A stretch of 64,000 nucleotides of DNA from positions 3,720,001-3,784,000 of the forward strand of contig NZ_CP014571.1 in assembly GCF_017357425.1 (NCBI RefSeq), read 5' to 3'. The stretch's first letter is position 1. Each line of letters begins with the position of its first letter. A program made the position numbers and the translations under genes. The notes beneath the pieces are model-generated. The model had not been told where the DNA came from. It saw nothing but the letters and a program-made list of their open reading frames with translations, and searched no databases. Below, piece by piece: positions 1-6,914 of the stretch. The DNA comes from Arthrobacter sp. D5-1 (GTDB lineage Bacteria > Actinomycetota > Actinomycetes > Actinomycetales > Micrococcaceae).

Positions 1-392
1 CCGAGCAAGACCGCGAACTCGTATGGACGGTAGACCCCACCCACCCCATCGCCAAGGGCATCCCGCACCCGATCGAGATCCCGCAGCAGGAAATGTACGG
101 CGAGTTTTTCGACATCCCCACCCCTGAAGAACTCGTGTTCATCAGCTCGTTCAGTGGCGGCGAAGTGTTTCGCTCCGGCTGCACCTTCCGCCGCGGCCAC
201 GGCAAAATCTTCTTCTTCAGCCCCGGCGACCAGGACTACCCCGTCTACCACCACAAGGACGTCCGGCGCGTGATCGCCAACGCCGTGGAATGGGCCGTCA
301 CCGACCGCCCGGAACGCGCTGTTCCGGAGCTGCTCCGCTACGAAACCAACGACTTCTTCAACGGCAAGAGCTACCAGGGGGCCAACGCGTGA
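1..392 (+). CDS. ThuA-family protein, 3' part
   Basis: The reading frame is open from base 3 of the window, so the gene starts upstream; about 129 C-terminal residues are present. Before the first internal Met there is in-frame coding sequence with the motif GIPHPIEIPQQEMYGE, typical of the ThuA (trehalose utilisation, glutamine-amidotransferase-like) fold, followed by SFSGGEVFRSG and HHKDVRRVIANAVEW, the usual ThuA C-terminus. ThuA proteins accompany sugar dehydrogenases and take part in keto-disaccharide metabolism; the exact reaction is unsettled. The TGA stop overlaps the GTG of the following Gfo/Idh gene, so the two are translationally coupled. The family call is firm and the substrate unknown. 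Confidence 0.85.
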   Translation, partial: EQDRELVWTVDPTHPIAKGIPHPIEIPQQEMYGEFFDIPTPEELVFISSFSGGEVFRSGCTFRRGHGKIFFFSPGDQDYPVYHHKDVRRVIANAVEWAVTDRPERAVPELLRYETNDFFNGKSYQGANA

Positions 393-1522
393 ACCCGCCT
401 TTCGCCACGAATCCCGACGACGGTACTCCCCTTCGCGTCATCGTTGTAGGCGCCGGGGGCATGGGCCGCGCGTGGCTTCGAACTGTTGAATCGTCGCCGC
501 TGGTTGAGCTGGTGGGCATCGTTGACCTGGACCTTGCGGCTGCCGCTGAGGCGGCGGCATCCGTGGGCCGCCCCGACCTCCCCCTTGGTACCGGGACCGC
601 CCGGTTGGCGTCCGACGTCGGAGCCCAGGCAGTCATCAACGTCACCACCCCGGCCGCGCACCATCCGGTCACCGCCGAAGCCTTGGCCGCAGGCTTGCCG
701 GTCCTCGGTGAAAAACCGGTAGCTTCGACTGTGGCGCAAGGACTGTCCTTGGCCGCCGCCGCCGAACTCCACGGCCAGCTGTTCATGGTCAGCCAATCCC
801 GGCGGTACAACAAGCACTTGTTCGCGGCAAAACGATTGTCGTCGACCCTGGGTTCAGTGGGCATCGTCTCGGCCGAGTTCTTCAAAGCCCCGCACTTCGG
901 CGGATTCCGCGACGCCATGGATCACCCGCTCCTGCTGGATATGGCCATCCACCAGTTCGACATGGCCCGGTTCCTTCTCGACGCCGACCCCGTGTCCGTC
1001 TTCTGCGAGGAGTACAACCCCTCTTGGAGCTGGTACAGCGGTGATGCGGGATCCACGGCCATTTTCGAGATGACCGGCGGCGGGCGGTTTGTTTTCACGG
1101 GCAGTTGGTGCAGCCCGGGCCAGGAAACCTCATGGAATGCTTCGTGGCGTATCAGCGGTGAGCACGGAACTATTCTCTGGGACGGCGACAACGAGCCGGT
1201 GTCCTCTGTCCCTGCTTCCGGCGATGCCGCAGAGTCAGAGGATCCTGGCCAGGAAATCGCCGGGTCCTTGCGGGACTTTGTGGCCGCTGTGCGCACCGGA
1301 AGCACGCCTATGGGACGGGTTCATCAGAACATCATGAGCCTGGCCATGGTGGAGTCCGCGATTCTCAGCGCTTCCAAGGGCGTCCGGATTTCCGTGGATT
1401 CGCTGCTGGAGGACTCCTACCAGCAAGCGATCCTGGCAGAACGAGACCCCGCGGTGCTGGAGGTGCTCAAATCGTGGACGTCGGTTCGGAGTGCGTTGGC
1501 CGGGGAGCACCTGCCGTCGTGA
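389..1522 (+). CDS. Gfo/Idh/MocA family oxidoreductase
   Basis: NAD(P)-dependent sugar dehydrogenase-like protein of 377 residues. I chose the GTG at 389, which overlaps the ThuA stop as GTGA and has AGGGGG upstream; a longer in-frame extension would run through the ThuA gene. The N-terminal Rossmann domain begins VIVVGAGGMG (about residues 17-26), and GEKPVAST near residue 110 is the conserved EKP motif that contributes the catalytic Lys. The C-terminal half is the alpha/beta dimerisation and substrate domain. Pairing with ThuA suggests oxidation of a sugar or inositol-like substrate, but the sequence does not say which. A strong stem-loop follows the stop. Confidence 0.88.
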   Translation: MNPPFATNPDDGTPLRVIVVGAGGMGRAWLRTVESSPLVELVGIVDLDLAAAAEAAASVGRPDLPLGTGTARLASDVGAQAVINVTTPAAHHPVTAEALAAGLPVLGEKPVASTVAQGLSLAAAAELHGQLFMVSQSRRYNKHLFAAKRLSSTLGSVGIVSAEFFKAPHFGGFRDAMDHPLLLDMAIHQFDMARFLLDADPVSVFCEEYNPSWSWYSGDAGSTAIFEMTGGGRFVFTGSWCSPGQETSWNASWRISGEHGTILWDGDNEPVSSVPASGDAAESEDPGQEIAGSLRDFVAAVRTGSTPMGRVHQNIMSLAMVESAILSASKGVRISVDSLLEDSYQQAILAERDPAVLEVLKSWTSVRSALAGEHLPS

Positions 1523-1546
1523 GCAACACGCACACCTGCGAGCCGT

Positions 1547-1603
1547 CGAGGGGTTAGCTCTCGGGAGTAACGAGAACACTTACAGGCGAGAGCTCACCCC
1601 TCG
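1547..1603. terminator. Long inverted repeat between convergent genes
   Basis: Arms at 1547-1563 and 1587-1603 are 17 nt each with one mismatch (CGAGGGGTTAGCTCTCG against CGAGAGCTCACCCCTCG). The 23-nt loop contains a short GTAA/TTAC pair. It lies between the ends of the Gfo/Idh gene and the convergent GNAT gene, so a bidirectional terminator is likely. There is no strong U-tract on either side. Confidence 0.6.
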
Positions 1604-1629
1604 CCGCACACACACCCCACTCTTCGTGG

Positions 1630-2226
1630 CTACGCGCCGTACTTTGACAACCGGAACTCCAGTCCGTTGCGCACGGCGGGCCATTCGTGCTCGAGGATGG
1701 AAAAGACCACGGTGTCGCGCAGCGCTCCGTCGGTGCTGCGCGAGTGGTTCCGGAGGACGCCGTCCTGCTTGGCGCCGAGCCGGGCAATGGCATCACGGGA
1801 CTGGTGGTTCAGCCAATGCGTGCGGAACTCCACGGCCGGGCAGCCCAGTGTCTCGAAGGCGTGCCGCAGGAGCAGCAGCTTGGAATCCGGGTTGGTTCCC
1901 GTGCCGTGTGCAGACGCAGCGTTCCACGTCGAACCGATCTCCACGCGAGGGGTCGCGGCGTCGATGTTCATGTACGTCGTCATGCCGATGAGCTTGCCGG
2001 TGGCGTTGGAGCGCGTGGCGAAAGGCACCATGGAGCCTTTCGCCAACAAATCCAAGCGGCGATCGATTTCACCCGCCATGCCTTCCGGGGTGGGGACCGA
2101 GGTGTACCAAAGCTTCCAGAGGTCACCGTCGTGGGCTGCATCCACCAGCCCGTCATGGTGTTCCTGGCTCAACGGTTCCAGCGTTACGAATTTTCCGGTC
2201 AGGGTGATGGGTTGGATTGAAGTCAC
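1630..2226 (-). CDS. GNAT family N-acetyltransferase (RimJ/RimL-like)
   Basis: Protein of 198 residues starting at GTG. It begins with the RimJ-like lead-in ITLTGKFVTLEPLSQEHHDGL and contains GTWN.../GTGTNPDSKLLLLRHAFE, corresponding to the acetyl-CoA-binding beta4-alpha3 segment, and VEFRTHWLNHQSRDAIARLGAKQDG, the typical C-terminal part of RimJ/RimL-type enzymes acting on N-termini or small amines. The substrate cannot be told. The start is supported by a -10 element TAAGCT exactly 6 nt upstream, which makes the mRNA probably leaderless. It stands alone, convergent with the Gfo/Idh gene. Confidence 0.88.
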   Translation of the reverse strand: MTSIQPITLTGKFVTLEPLSQEHHDGLVDAAHDGDLWKLWYTSVPTPEGMAGEIDRRLDLLAKGSMVPFATRSNATGKLIGMTTYMNIDAATPRVEIGSTWNAASAHGTGTNPDSKLLLLRHAFETLGCPAVEFRTHWLNHQSRDAIARLGAKQDGVLRNHSRSTDGALRDTVVFSILEHEWPAVRNGLEFRLSKYGA

Positions 2227-2238
2227 CCGGTTAGCTTA
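2227..2238 (-). promoter_or_regulatory. Leaderless promoter of the GNAT gene
   Basis: On the minus strand TAAGCT (2238-2233) is followed by six bases and then the GTG start. No Shine-Dalgarno sequence precedes the start. No clear -35 is visible. Confidence 0.5.
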
Positions 2239-2252
2239 ACCGTCCGCTGGCG

Positions 2253-3116
2253 TTAGTCTTTCCAGTCGAAGAAACCCTTGCCCGTCTTACGCCCGAGTTC
2301 ACCCCGAGCCACTTTGTCGCGGAGGATCTGTGGCGGAGCGAAACGGTCACCCAACGTGGAATGCAGGTATTCGGCGATGCCCAGCCTGACGTCCAGGCCC
2401 ACAATGTCGGTAGTTTTCAGGGGGCCCGTGGGGTGTTTGTAGCCAAGCACCATGGCGGCATCGATGTCTTCAGCCGATGCCACGCCTTCCTCCACCATGC
2501 GCATCGCTTCGAGGGCAATCGCCACACCCAGGCGCGAGGAAGCGAACCCGGGCGCGTCATTCACGACGACGGCGGTCTTGCCGAGTGCCTCAGTCCAGAT
2601 TTTCGCCGCAACAGCGAGTTCGGGAGACGTCTCCTTGGCCAGCACCACCTCGATGAGGGTGGAGGCCGGGACTGGGTTGAAGAAGTGCAGCCCCACAAAG
2701 TTCCCCGGGCGGCGGAGTTCGTTGGCGAGGCCGGTGACGGAGAGCGAGGACGTGTTCGATGCCAGGAAAGCATCAGCGGACAAGTGCTCCTCCACAGCTT
2801 TCAGCGCCGACACTTTGAGGTCGTAGTCCTCAGGCACGGCCTCCACCACGAGGCCGCAGTGGATGAAGGATTCGTAGTCCGTGGAGGTGCTGAAACGGGA
2901 CATCGCCTGGTCGGGGGTTTCGTTCAGGGTCCCGCGGGCAGCAGACTTGGCCACGGCCTCAGCAACGCGGCCCTGCGCTCCGGCCGCTGCCTCGTGATCG
3001 CGTTCCACCACAATCACAGTGGCTCCTTTGACGAGGAAGGCATGGGCGATGCCGGCACCCATCCGGCCTCCGCCCAATACTCCTACGACGTGCGGGATGG
3101 CGGGAGCTTCGGTCAT
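2253..3116 (-). CDS. 3-hydroxyacyl-CoA (3-hydroxybutyryl-CoA) dehydrogenase
   Basis: Protein of 287 residues, the normal length for the short PaaH/Hbd type. The N-terminal NAD-binding motif is GVLGGGRMGAGIAHAF; SNTSSLSV and HFFNPVPASTLIEVV (about residues 120-155) are the family's active-site region with the catalytic His; the C-terminal helical domain carries HPTGPLKTTDIVGLD and ends KTGKGFFDWKD. It oxidises a 3-hydroxyacyl-CoA to the 3-oxo form with NAD+. It is the last gene of a three-gene operon and overlaps the hydratase stop by ATGA. Together with the hydratase and thiolase it would carry out the beta-oxidation end of phenylacetate or a related acyl-CoA pathway. Confidence 0.93.
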   Translation of the reverse strand: MTEAPAIPHVVGVLGGGRMGAGIAHAFLVKGATVIVVERDHEAAAGAQGRVAEAVAKSAARGTLNETPDQAMSRFSTSTDYESFIHCGLVVEAVPEDYDLKVSALKAVEEHLSADAFLASNTSSLSVTGLANELRRPGNFVGLHFFNPVPASTLIEVVLAKETSPELAVAAKIWTEALGKTAVVVNDAPGFASSRLGVAIALEAMRMVEEGVASAEDIDAAMVLGYKHPTGPLKTTDIVGLDVRLGIAEYLHSTLGDRFAPPQILRDKVARGELGRKTGKGFFDWKD

Positions 3117-3940
3117 TTCTGGGTCCTGTCGTTGTTGCCGGAAGTCGGAGCGGAGGTGGCGGATGCGTCCGTGTCTTGCGTAGCCTTCGCCGATTTTTTG
3201 TCCAGGAAAGCCTGCATCCGGTCAAACTTGGCCTGGGACTCAAAAAGGATTCCCTGGGCCAGCGTGTCGATCAGCGGGTGGGCTTCGGCCGGAGCGTGGA
3301 ACACGGATTTGGTGATGCGCACCGCCAAGGGATCCTGGCGGCCGATCCGATCGGCCAGTTTGTGCGCCGCCTCCATAAGCTCAGGGGCTTCATGGATTTC
3401 GGTGATGAGGCTGATCCGCAAGGCTTCCTCGGCGCGAAGCACGGCACCAGCCAGGAGGATTTCCTTGGCCTTTGGTTCACCCACGAGTTCCTTGAGCCGC
3501 CAGCTGGCACCTGCCGCGGCGAGGATTCCCAGGCCGGTTTCCGGGTTACCAATCCTGACGCTCGGAGTCCCGATGCGGAAGTCCGCCGCATAGGCGAGTT
3601 CAGCGCCCCCGCCCAGGCAGTACCCGTCCAAGGCCGCGATGACGGGCATGGGCAGCTTGGCGATCCGGACAAAGATGGTGGAGTTGATACCCTGCAGGGC
3701 GTCGTCACGGCGTCGTTCGCGCAACTGCCCAATGTCGGCGCCGGAAGCGAACACCCCGTCCGTCCCGGCGATGATCAGTACTTTGGGGTTCCGCTCCAGT
3801 TCAGCACACACCTGGTGAAGCTCGTCCACCATGGTCTGGTCGATCGCGTTGCGGACCTCGGGACGGTTCAGCAGGACAGTGAGGCGGTCGTCGCGTTCCT
3901 CAAGCAGGAGGGTGGTGAAGTCTTCCGGGTTCAGTGCCAT
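3113..3940 (-). CDS. Enoyl-CoA hydratase/isomerase family protein
   Basis: Protein of 275 residues in the crotonase fold. The start is ATG at 3940, which overlaps the thiolase TAA as TAATG; the frame is open further upstream but that would run into the thiolase gene. GVFASGADIGQL forms one half of the oxyanion hole and DGYCLGGGAELAYAADFRI the other, with NPETGLGILAAAGASWRL following. The enzyme hydrates trans-2-enoyl-CoA, making the substrate for the dehydrogenase encoded just downstream. The C-terminus (after residue 260) is a hydrophilic Thr/Ser/Asp-rich tail without obvious function. Operon membership suggests a PaaF/PaaG-like role, but a general beta-oxidation enzyme fits as well. Confidence 0.92.
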   Translation of the reverse strand: MALNPEDFTTLLLEERDDRLTVLLNRPEVRNAIDQTMVDELHQVCAELERNPKVLIIAGTDGVFASGADIGQLRERRRDDALQGINSTIFVRIAKLPMPVIAALDGYCLGGGAELAYAADFRIGTPSVRIGNPETGLGILAAAGASWRLKELVGEPKAKEILLAGAVLRAEEALRISLITEIHEAPELMEAAHKLADRIGRQDPLAVRITKSVFHAPAEAHPLIDTLAQGILFESQAKFDRMQAFLDKKSAKATQDTDASATSAPTSGNNDRTQK

Positions 3941-5166
3941 TACACGCCTTCCAGCAGCATTGCGGTACCCTGTCCAACGCCGATGCACATCGTGGCCAAC
4001 CCCAGCTTCGGCCCGAAAACCGAGGCGAGTTCACGCTCCATGCGGCCCAGCAGCGTGATCGCGATCCGTGAGCCGCTGGAACCGAGAGGGTGCCCCAAAC
4101 TGATGGCGCCGCCGTCGTTGTTCACAATTTCGGGATCCAGGCCGAGACGGCGCATGCTGGCCAGCGACTGCGTGGCGAAAGCTTCGTTGAGTTCCACCGC
4201 GCCCAACTGGTCCACGGTGAGCCCAGTGCGTGCCAGGATCTTTTGCGTGGCCGGGACGGGACCGATGCCCATGATCTCGGGCTCGCAACCCGCTGAAGCA
4301 CCGTCGACGATACGGGCGCGGGGCACCAATCCGAACTTCTTGATGGCAGCTTCCGACGCGACAATGATGGCCGAGGCGCCGTCGTTGAGCGTGGACGAGT
4401 TGCCGGCCGTGACCACGGATCCGCCGGGCACAACGGGCCGCAACCCGGCCAGGACGTCCATGGTGGTGCCTTCGCGGGGTCCTTCGTCGGTGTCCACCAC
4501 GGTCTCGGACTTCCGGGTCTTGACCGTCACGGGAACAATTTCTTCCTTGAAGCGACCGCCCGCAATGGCTGCCAGTGCGCGCTGGTGCGAACGGACGGCA
4601 AAGGCGTCAGCATCCTCACGTGAAATCTTGTCCACGCGGCCTACTTCCTCAGCCGTTTCCGGCATGGAATAGGTCATTTTGCCGTCGCGTGAGAGCTCGC
4701 CCTTGGTGAAGAGCGGGTTGGCGAAGCGCCAGCCGATGGAGGTGTCGAAGATCTGTCCGGGCTTGGCGAACGCCGTGGTGGGCTTCTCCTGAACCCACGG
4801 GGCGCGGCTCATGGATTCGACGCCGCCGGCCACCACGATGTCCGCGGCACCGGATTTGATCATGTGGCTGGCCATGATGATGGCGCTCAGGCCGGAGGCA
4901 CACAGGCGGTTCACGGTGATGCCCGGAATGTGGAGGGGAAGTCCGGCAAGAATGGTGGCCATACGGGCCACGTTCCGGTTTTCCTCGCCTGCGCCGTTGG
5001 CGTTGCCGAGGATCACCTCGTCAATGGAGTCAGGATCGACGCCGGCACGCGCCACTGCTTCCCGGACCACCAGTGCTGCGAGATCGTCCGGGCGAACGGA
5101 GGACAGTGCCCCACCGTAGCGACCTACAGGCGTACGTGCGCCGCCAACAAGAAAAGCCTCGACCAT
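3940..5166 (-). CDS. Acetyl-CoA acyltransferase (thiolase)
   Basis: Protein of 408 residues, full-length for thiolase I. The acyl-accepting Cys is in NRLCASGLSAI (about residue 88), the second-half catalytic residues are in NEAFATQS, GHPLGSSGSRI (His) and CIGVGQG (Cys). It cleaves 3-oxoacyl-CoA with CoA. The sequence is of the PcaF/PaaJ kind (3-oxoadipyl-CoA thiolase) as well as of general beta-oxidation thiolases; I cannot separate these by eye. It is the first gene of the operon thiolase-hydratase-dehydrogenase, and the region upstream contains an operator resembling the TetR-type PaaR site, favouring an aromatic (phenylacetate-type) or acyl-CoA-responsive role. Confidence 0.93.
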   Translation of the reverse strand: MVEAFLVGGARTPVGRYGGALSSVRPDDLAALVVREAVARAGVDPDSIDEVILGNANGAGEENRNVARMATILAGLPLHIPGITVNRLCASGLSAIIMASHMIKSGAADIVVAGGVESMSRAPWVQEKPTTAFAKPGQIFDTSIGWRFANPLFTKGELSRDGKMTYSMPETAEEVGRVDKISREDADAFAVRSHQRALAAIAGGRFKEEIVPVTVKTRKSETVVDTDEGPREGTTMDVLAGLRPVVPGGSVVTAGNSSTLNDGASAIIVASEAAIKKFGLVPRARIVDGASAGCEPEIMGIGPVPATQKILARTGLTVDQLGAVELNEAFATQSLASMRRLGLDPEIVNNDGGAISLGHPLGSSGSRIAITLLGRMERELASVFGPKLGLATMCIGVGQGTAMLLEGV

Positions 5167-5210
5167 GAGAACATCCTTCGCGAAAGTGAAAGGGACCGGT
5201 CTGGAATAAT

Positions 5211-5230
5211 ATACCGACCGTTCGTTCTAT
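5211..5230 (-). promoter_or_regulatory. PaaR-like TetR operator over the thiolase promoter
   Basis: The core ACCGACCGTTCGTT (5213-5226) fits ACCG-NN-CG-NN-CGGT with one mismatch, the core of the site described for the phenylacetate regulator PaaR in Corynebacterium. On the minus strand the AT-rich TATATTATT, a likely -10, follows immediately, 40-45 bases before the thiolase ATG. Repression relieved by an acyl-CoA is the expected logic. The regulator gene is not in the window. Confidence 0.5.
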
Positions 5231-5322
5231 AAAGATTACACGGCCCGGCGTAACGGTCAACAGCTGACGTCATCTGTTGCACCGGCCCGCACAGGAACCG
5301 AAGCAGTCCCGGAAACCCGGGA

Positions 5323-5979
5323 TCACACCACCCGGATCCCGAGGTGACCAGCCAGGAGGGGTGCCATGAGGCTGAGTTGGTAGTCATCGATAACAACCCC
5401 CGCCAGCCCGGCCAATCCGTTGATGCCACGGAACTCCGAGGTCCGCAGATCAACATCCTTGAGCTTTGCCCCGGTAACGTCCAAGGTGCCGATAGTGCAA
5501 TTCTTCAGGGCGATCCTGGTGCCTGCGCAGCCACCGAGATCCAGCTCGTTGATGATGCAGTCCGAGATCTGGAGGTCCATGAGCTTGGAGCCGCGCAGGT
5601 TCACATAGTCCAGCTTGCCGCCGTCGATCCGGACCGAGCGCCAGTTCCCCTCATAAAGTTCAGCTGAGCCCCATCGAGGGTTGCTGATTTCCACGTCCTG
5701 CCAGGAGCTCCGCGCGGCGGTGAAGACCGGCGCGTACGGCTCGGCCAGAATGCACTCGCGGAACGTTGCACCCCGCAACTGCGCCTCATTGAAGGAGACA
5801 CCGTTCAATTCGCATTCAATGAAGTCGGAGCCACTCAGTTCCTCTCCGTCGGCAGAAACCTTGGTCCACCTGACGCCGTCATACCGTTCGCCACGCTGGA
5901 AGTCCGGAGCGTCGTCGTCGCGCAATTCTTCCAAACGGAGCGGTGAAATCTTAGGGGCCGCAACCTTCGCAGCCGCCAT
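5323..5979 (-). CDS. Pentapeptide-repeat protein
   Basis: Protein of 218 residues with tandem pentapeptides A(D/N)LXX-like throughout: FIECELNGVSFNEAQLRGATF, then VNLRGSKLMDLQISDCIINELDLGGC and LKDVDLRTSEFRGI. This predicts a right-handed quadrilateral beta-helix. A short leader of about 50 residues precedes the repeats. The ATG overlaps the stop of the SRPBCC gene (TGATG), so both are cotranscribed. Some pentapeptide proteins mimic DNA and protect gyrase, but nothing here shows that activity. Function unknown. Confidence 0.88.
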   Translation of the reverse strand: MAAAKVAAPKISPLRLEELRDDDAPDFQRGERYDGVRWTKVSADGEELSGSDFIECELNGVSFNEAQLRGATFRECILAEPYAPVFTAARSSWQDVEISNPRWGSAELYEGNWRSVRIDGGKLDYVNLRGSKLMDLQISDCIINELDLGGCAGTRIALKNCTIGTLDVTGAKLKDVDLRTSEFRGINGLAGLAGVVIDDYQLSLMAPLLAGHLGIRVV

Positions 5980-6437
5980 CAGAGGGATTCCGCCTTTGCT
6001 GCGATCTCCGTCAGGTCCTTGGCGAGGGCCTTGCGCGTCATGCTCATGCCGATTTTCCCGAAGAGCGCCATACCTACCTTGCTGAGGAACGACGGCTTGA
6101 GGACCTCGGCGCCGAACGTCAGCGTAAGGTCCGTACCGCCGTCGCGCTCGGACAGGGTGAAGCGCGAGGTGTAGTCAGCGCCGCCCTGATGCGCCTTCAC
6201 GGTAGTGCTGCGCGGCGGGTCAGCCTGGGCAACCCACATTTCGACGGTTTCCTGCTTGCCCATCATGGTCCTGGTTTCCTTCCAGCGCGTGCCTTCGCCG
6301 TACGGACCTTCGCTGAGCAACTGGACGGAGTCGATGCCGGAGAGTGTGCCGGCCGAGCCCGGGATGTCCGAGATAACGGCCCAGACTTTCTCCGGACCTG
6401 CCTTAATGTGCTGCGTCAGGGTGGTGGTGTGTTCCAT
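5979..6437 (-). CDS. SRPBCC family protein (polyketide cyclase/START-like)
   Basis: Protein of 152 residues with the SRPBCC lead-in TTTLTQHIKAGPEKVWAVISDIPGSAGTL, the glycine-containing beta segment SEGPYGEGTRWKETRTMMGK and a C-terminal long helix. These single-domain proteins form a deep hydrophobic pocket for lipids or other small molecules; the ligand is not evident. It starts 6 nt downstream of a TAGGCT -10 element, suggesting a leaderless mRNA that continues into the pentapeptide gene. Confidence 0.85.
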   Translation of the reverse strand: MEHTTTLTQHIKAGPEKVWAVISDIPGSAGTLSGIDSVQLLSEGPYGEGTRWKETRTMMGKQETVEMWVAQADPPRSTTVKAHQGGADYTSRFTLSERDGGTDLTLTFGAEVLKPSFLSKVGMALFGKIGMSMTRKALAKDLTEIAAKAESL

Positions 6438-6449
6438 ACATCGAGCCTA
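6438..6449 (-). promoter_or_regulatory. Leaderless promoter of the SRPBCC gene
   Basis: Minus-strand TAGGCT (6449-6444), then six bases, then ATG at 6437. No ribosome binding site is present. Confidence 0.5.
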
Positions 6450-6482
6450 GACCCGACCCCTGACAGTCCCAACCGAAAAGGC

Positions 6483-6914
6483 CTACGACGCCGGGCGCCC
6501 CTTCAGCACGTTTCGGAGCAGCACCACCGTGAGCCACGTGACCATAGCGCAGACACCAACACCCCAGGCGATGTCCGTCACGGCCACCAGTGCCGGGAAG
6601 TCCTTGAGGACAGCGAGCGCCGTCAGAGCCCAGGTTGTGTACGTGAAGAACCCAAACAGCGCGCCACCGAGAATCCGCCCGCGCAGCGCAATGTCCGCCT
6701 TCGCCGGCCGTACCCCGTAGTGCACGATCCCGGCAACGAAGACGAGGTAGAACAGCACAGCTGCGAGGGGTTGCGGGCTGGCCGCCAGGAGATGCCCCAT
6801 CTGGCTCTGATACTGCCGCTGCGCCACGGTGACGATCCATACGACGTCGATCACGGCAAAGATCACCGCGGCCAGGGCGTAAGACAGGAGCCACCTTTTC
6901 ATGGTTTGGCTCAT
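6483..6914 (-). CDS. DUF2177 family membrane protein
   Basis: Protein of 143 residues with four predicted membrane segments: LLSYALAAVIFAVIDVVWI, LAAVLFYLVFVAGIVHYGV, a segment around GALFGFFTYTTWALTALAVL, and the C-terminal VGVCAMVTWLTVVLL. The sequence pattern, with DVVWI in the first helix, YGVRPA after the second and FTYTTWALT in the third, is typical of DUF2177, a family of unknown function. It overlaps the acyl-CoA ligase stop by ATGA and is the last gene of the marR-ligase-DUF2177 operon. Confidence 0.85.
   Translation of the reverse strand: MSQTMKRWLLSYALAAVIFAVIDVVWIVTVAQRQYQSQMGHLLAASPQPLAAVLFYLVFVAGIVHYGVRPAKADIALRGRILGGALFGFFTYTTWALTALAVLKDFPALVAVTDIAWGVGVCAMVTWLTVVLLRNVLKGRPAS

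Noticed and set aside
290-388. N-terminal extension of the Gfo/Idh protein
   Set aside because: It would overlap the ThuA gene; the GTG at 389 has a ribosome binding site and the usual four-base overlap.
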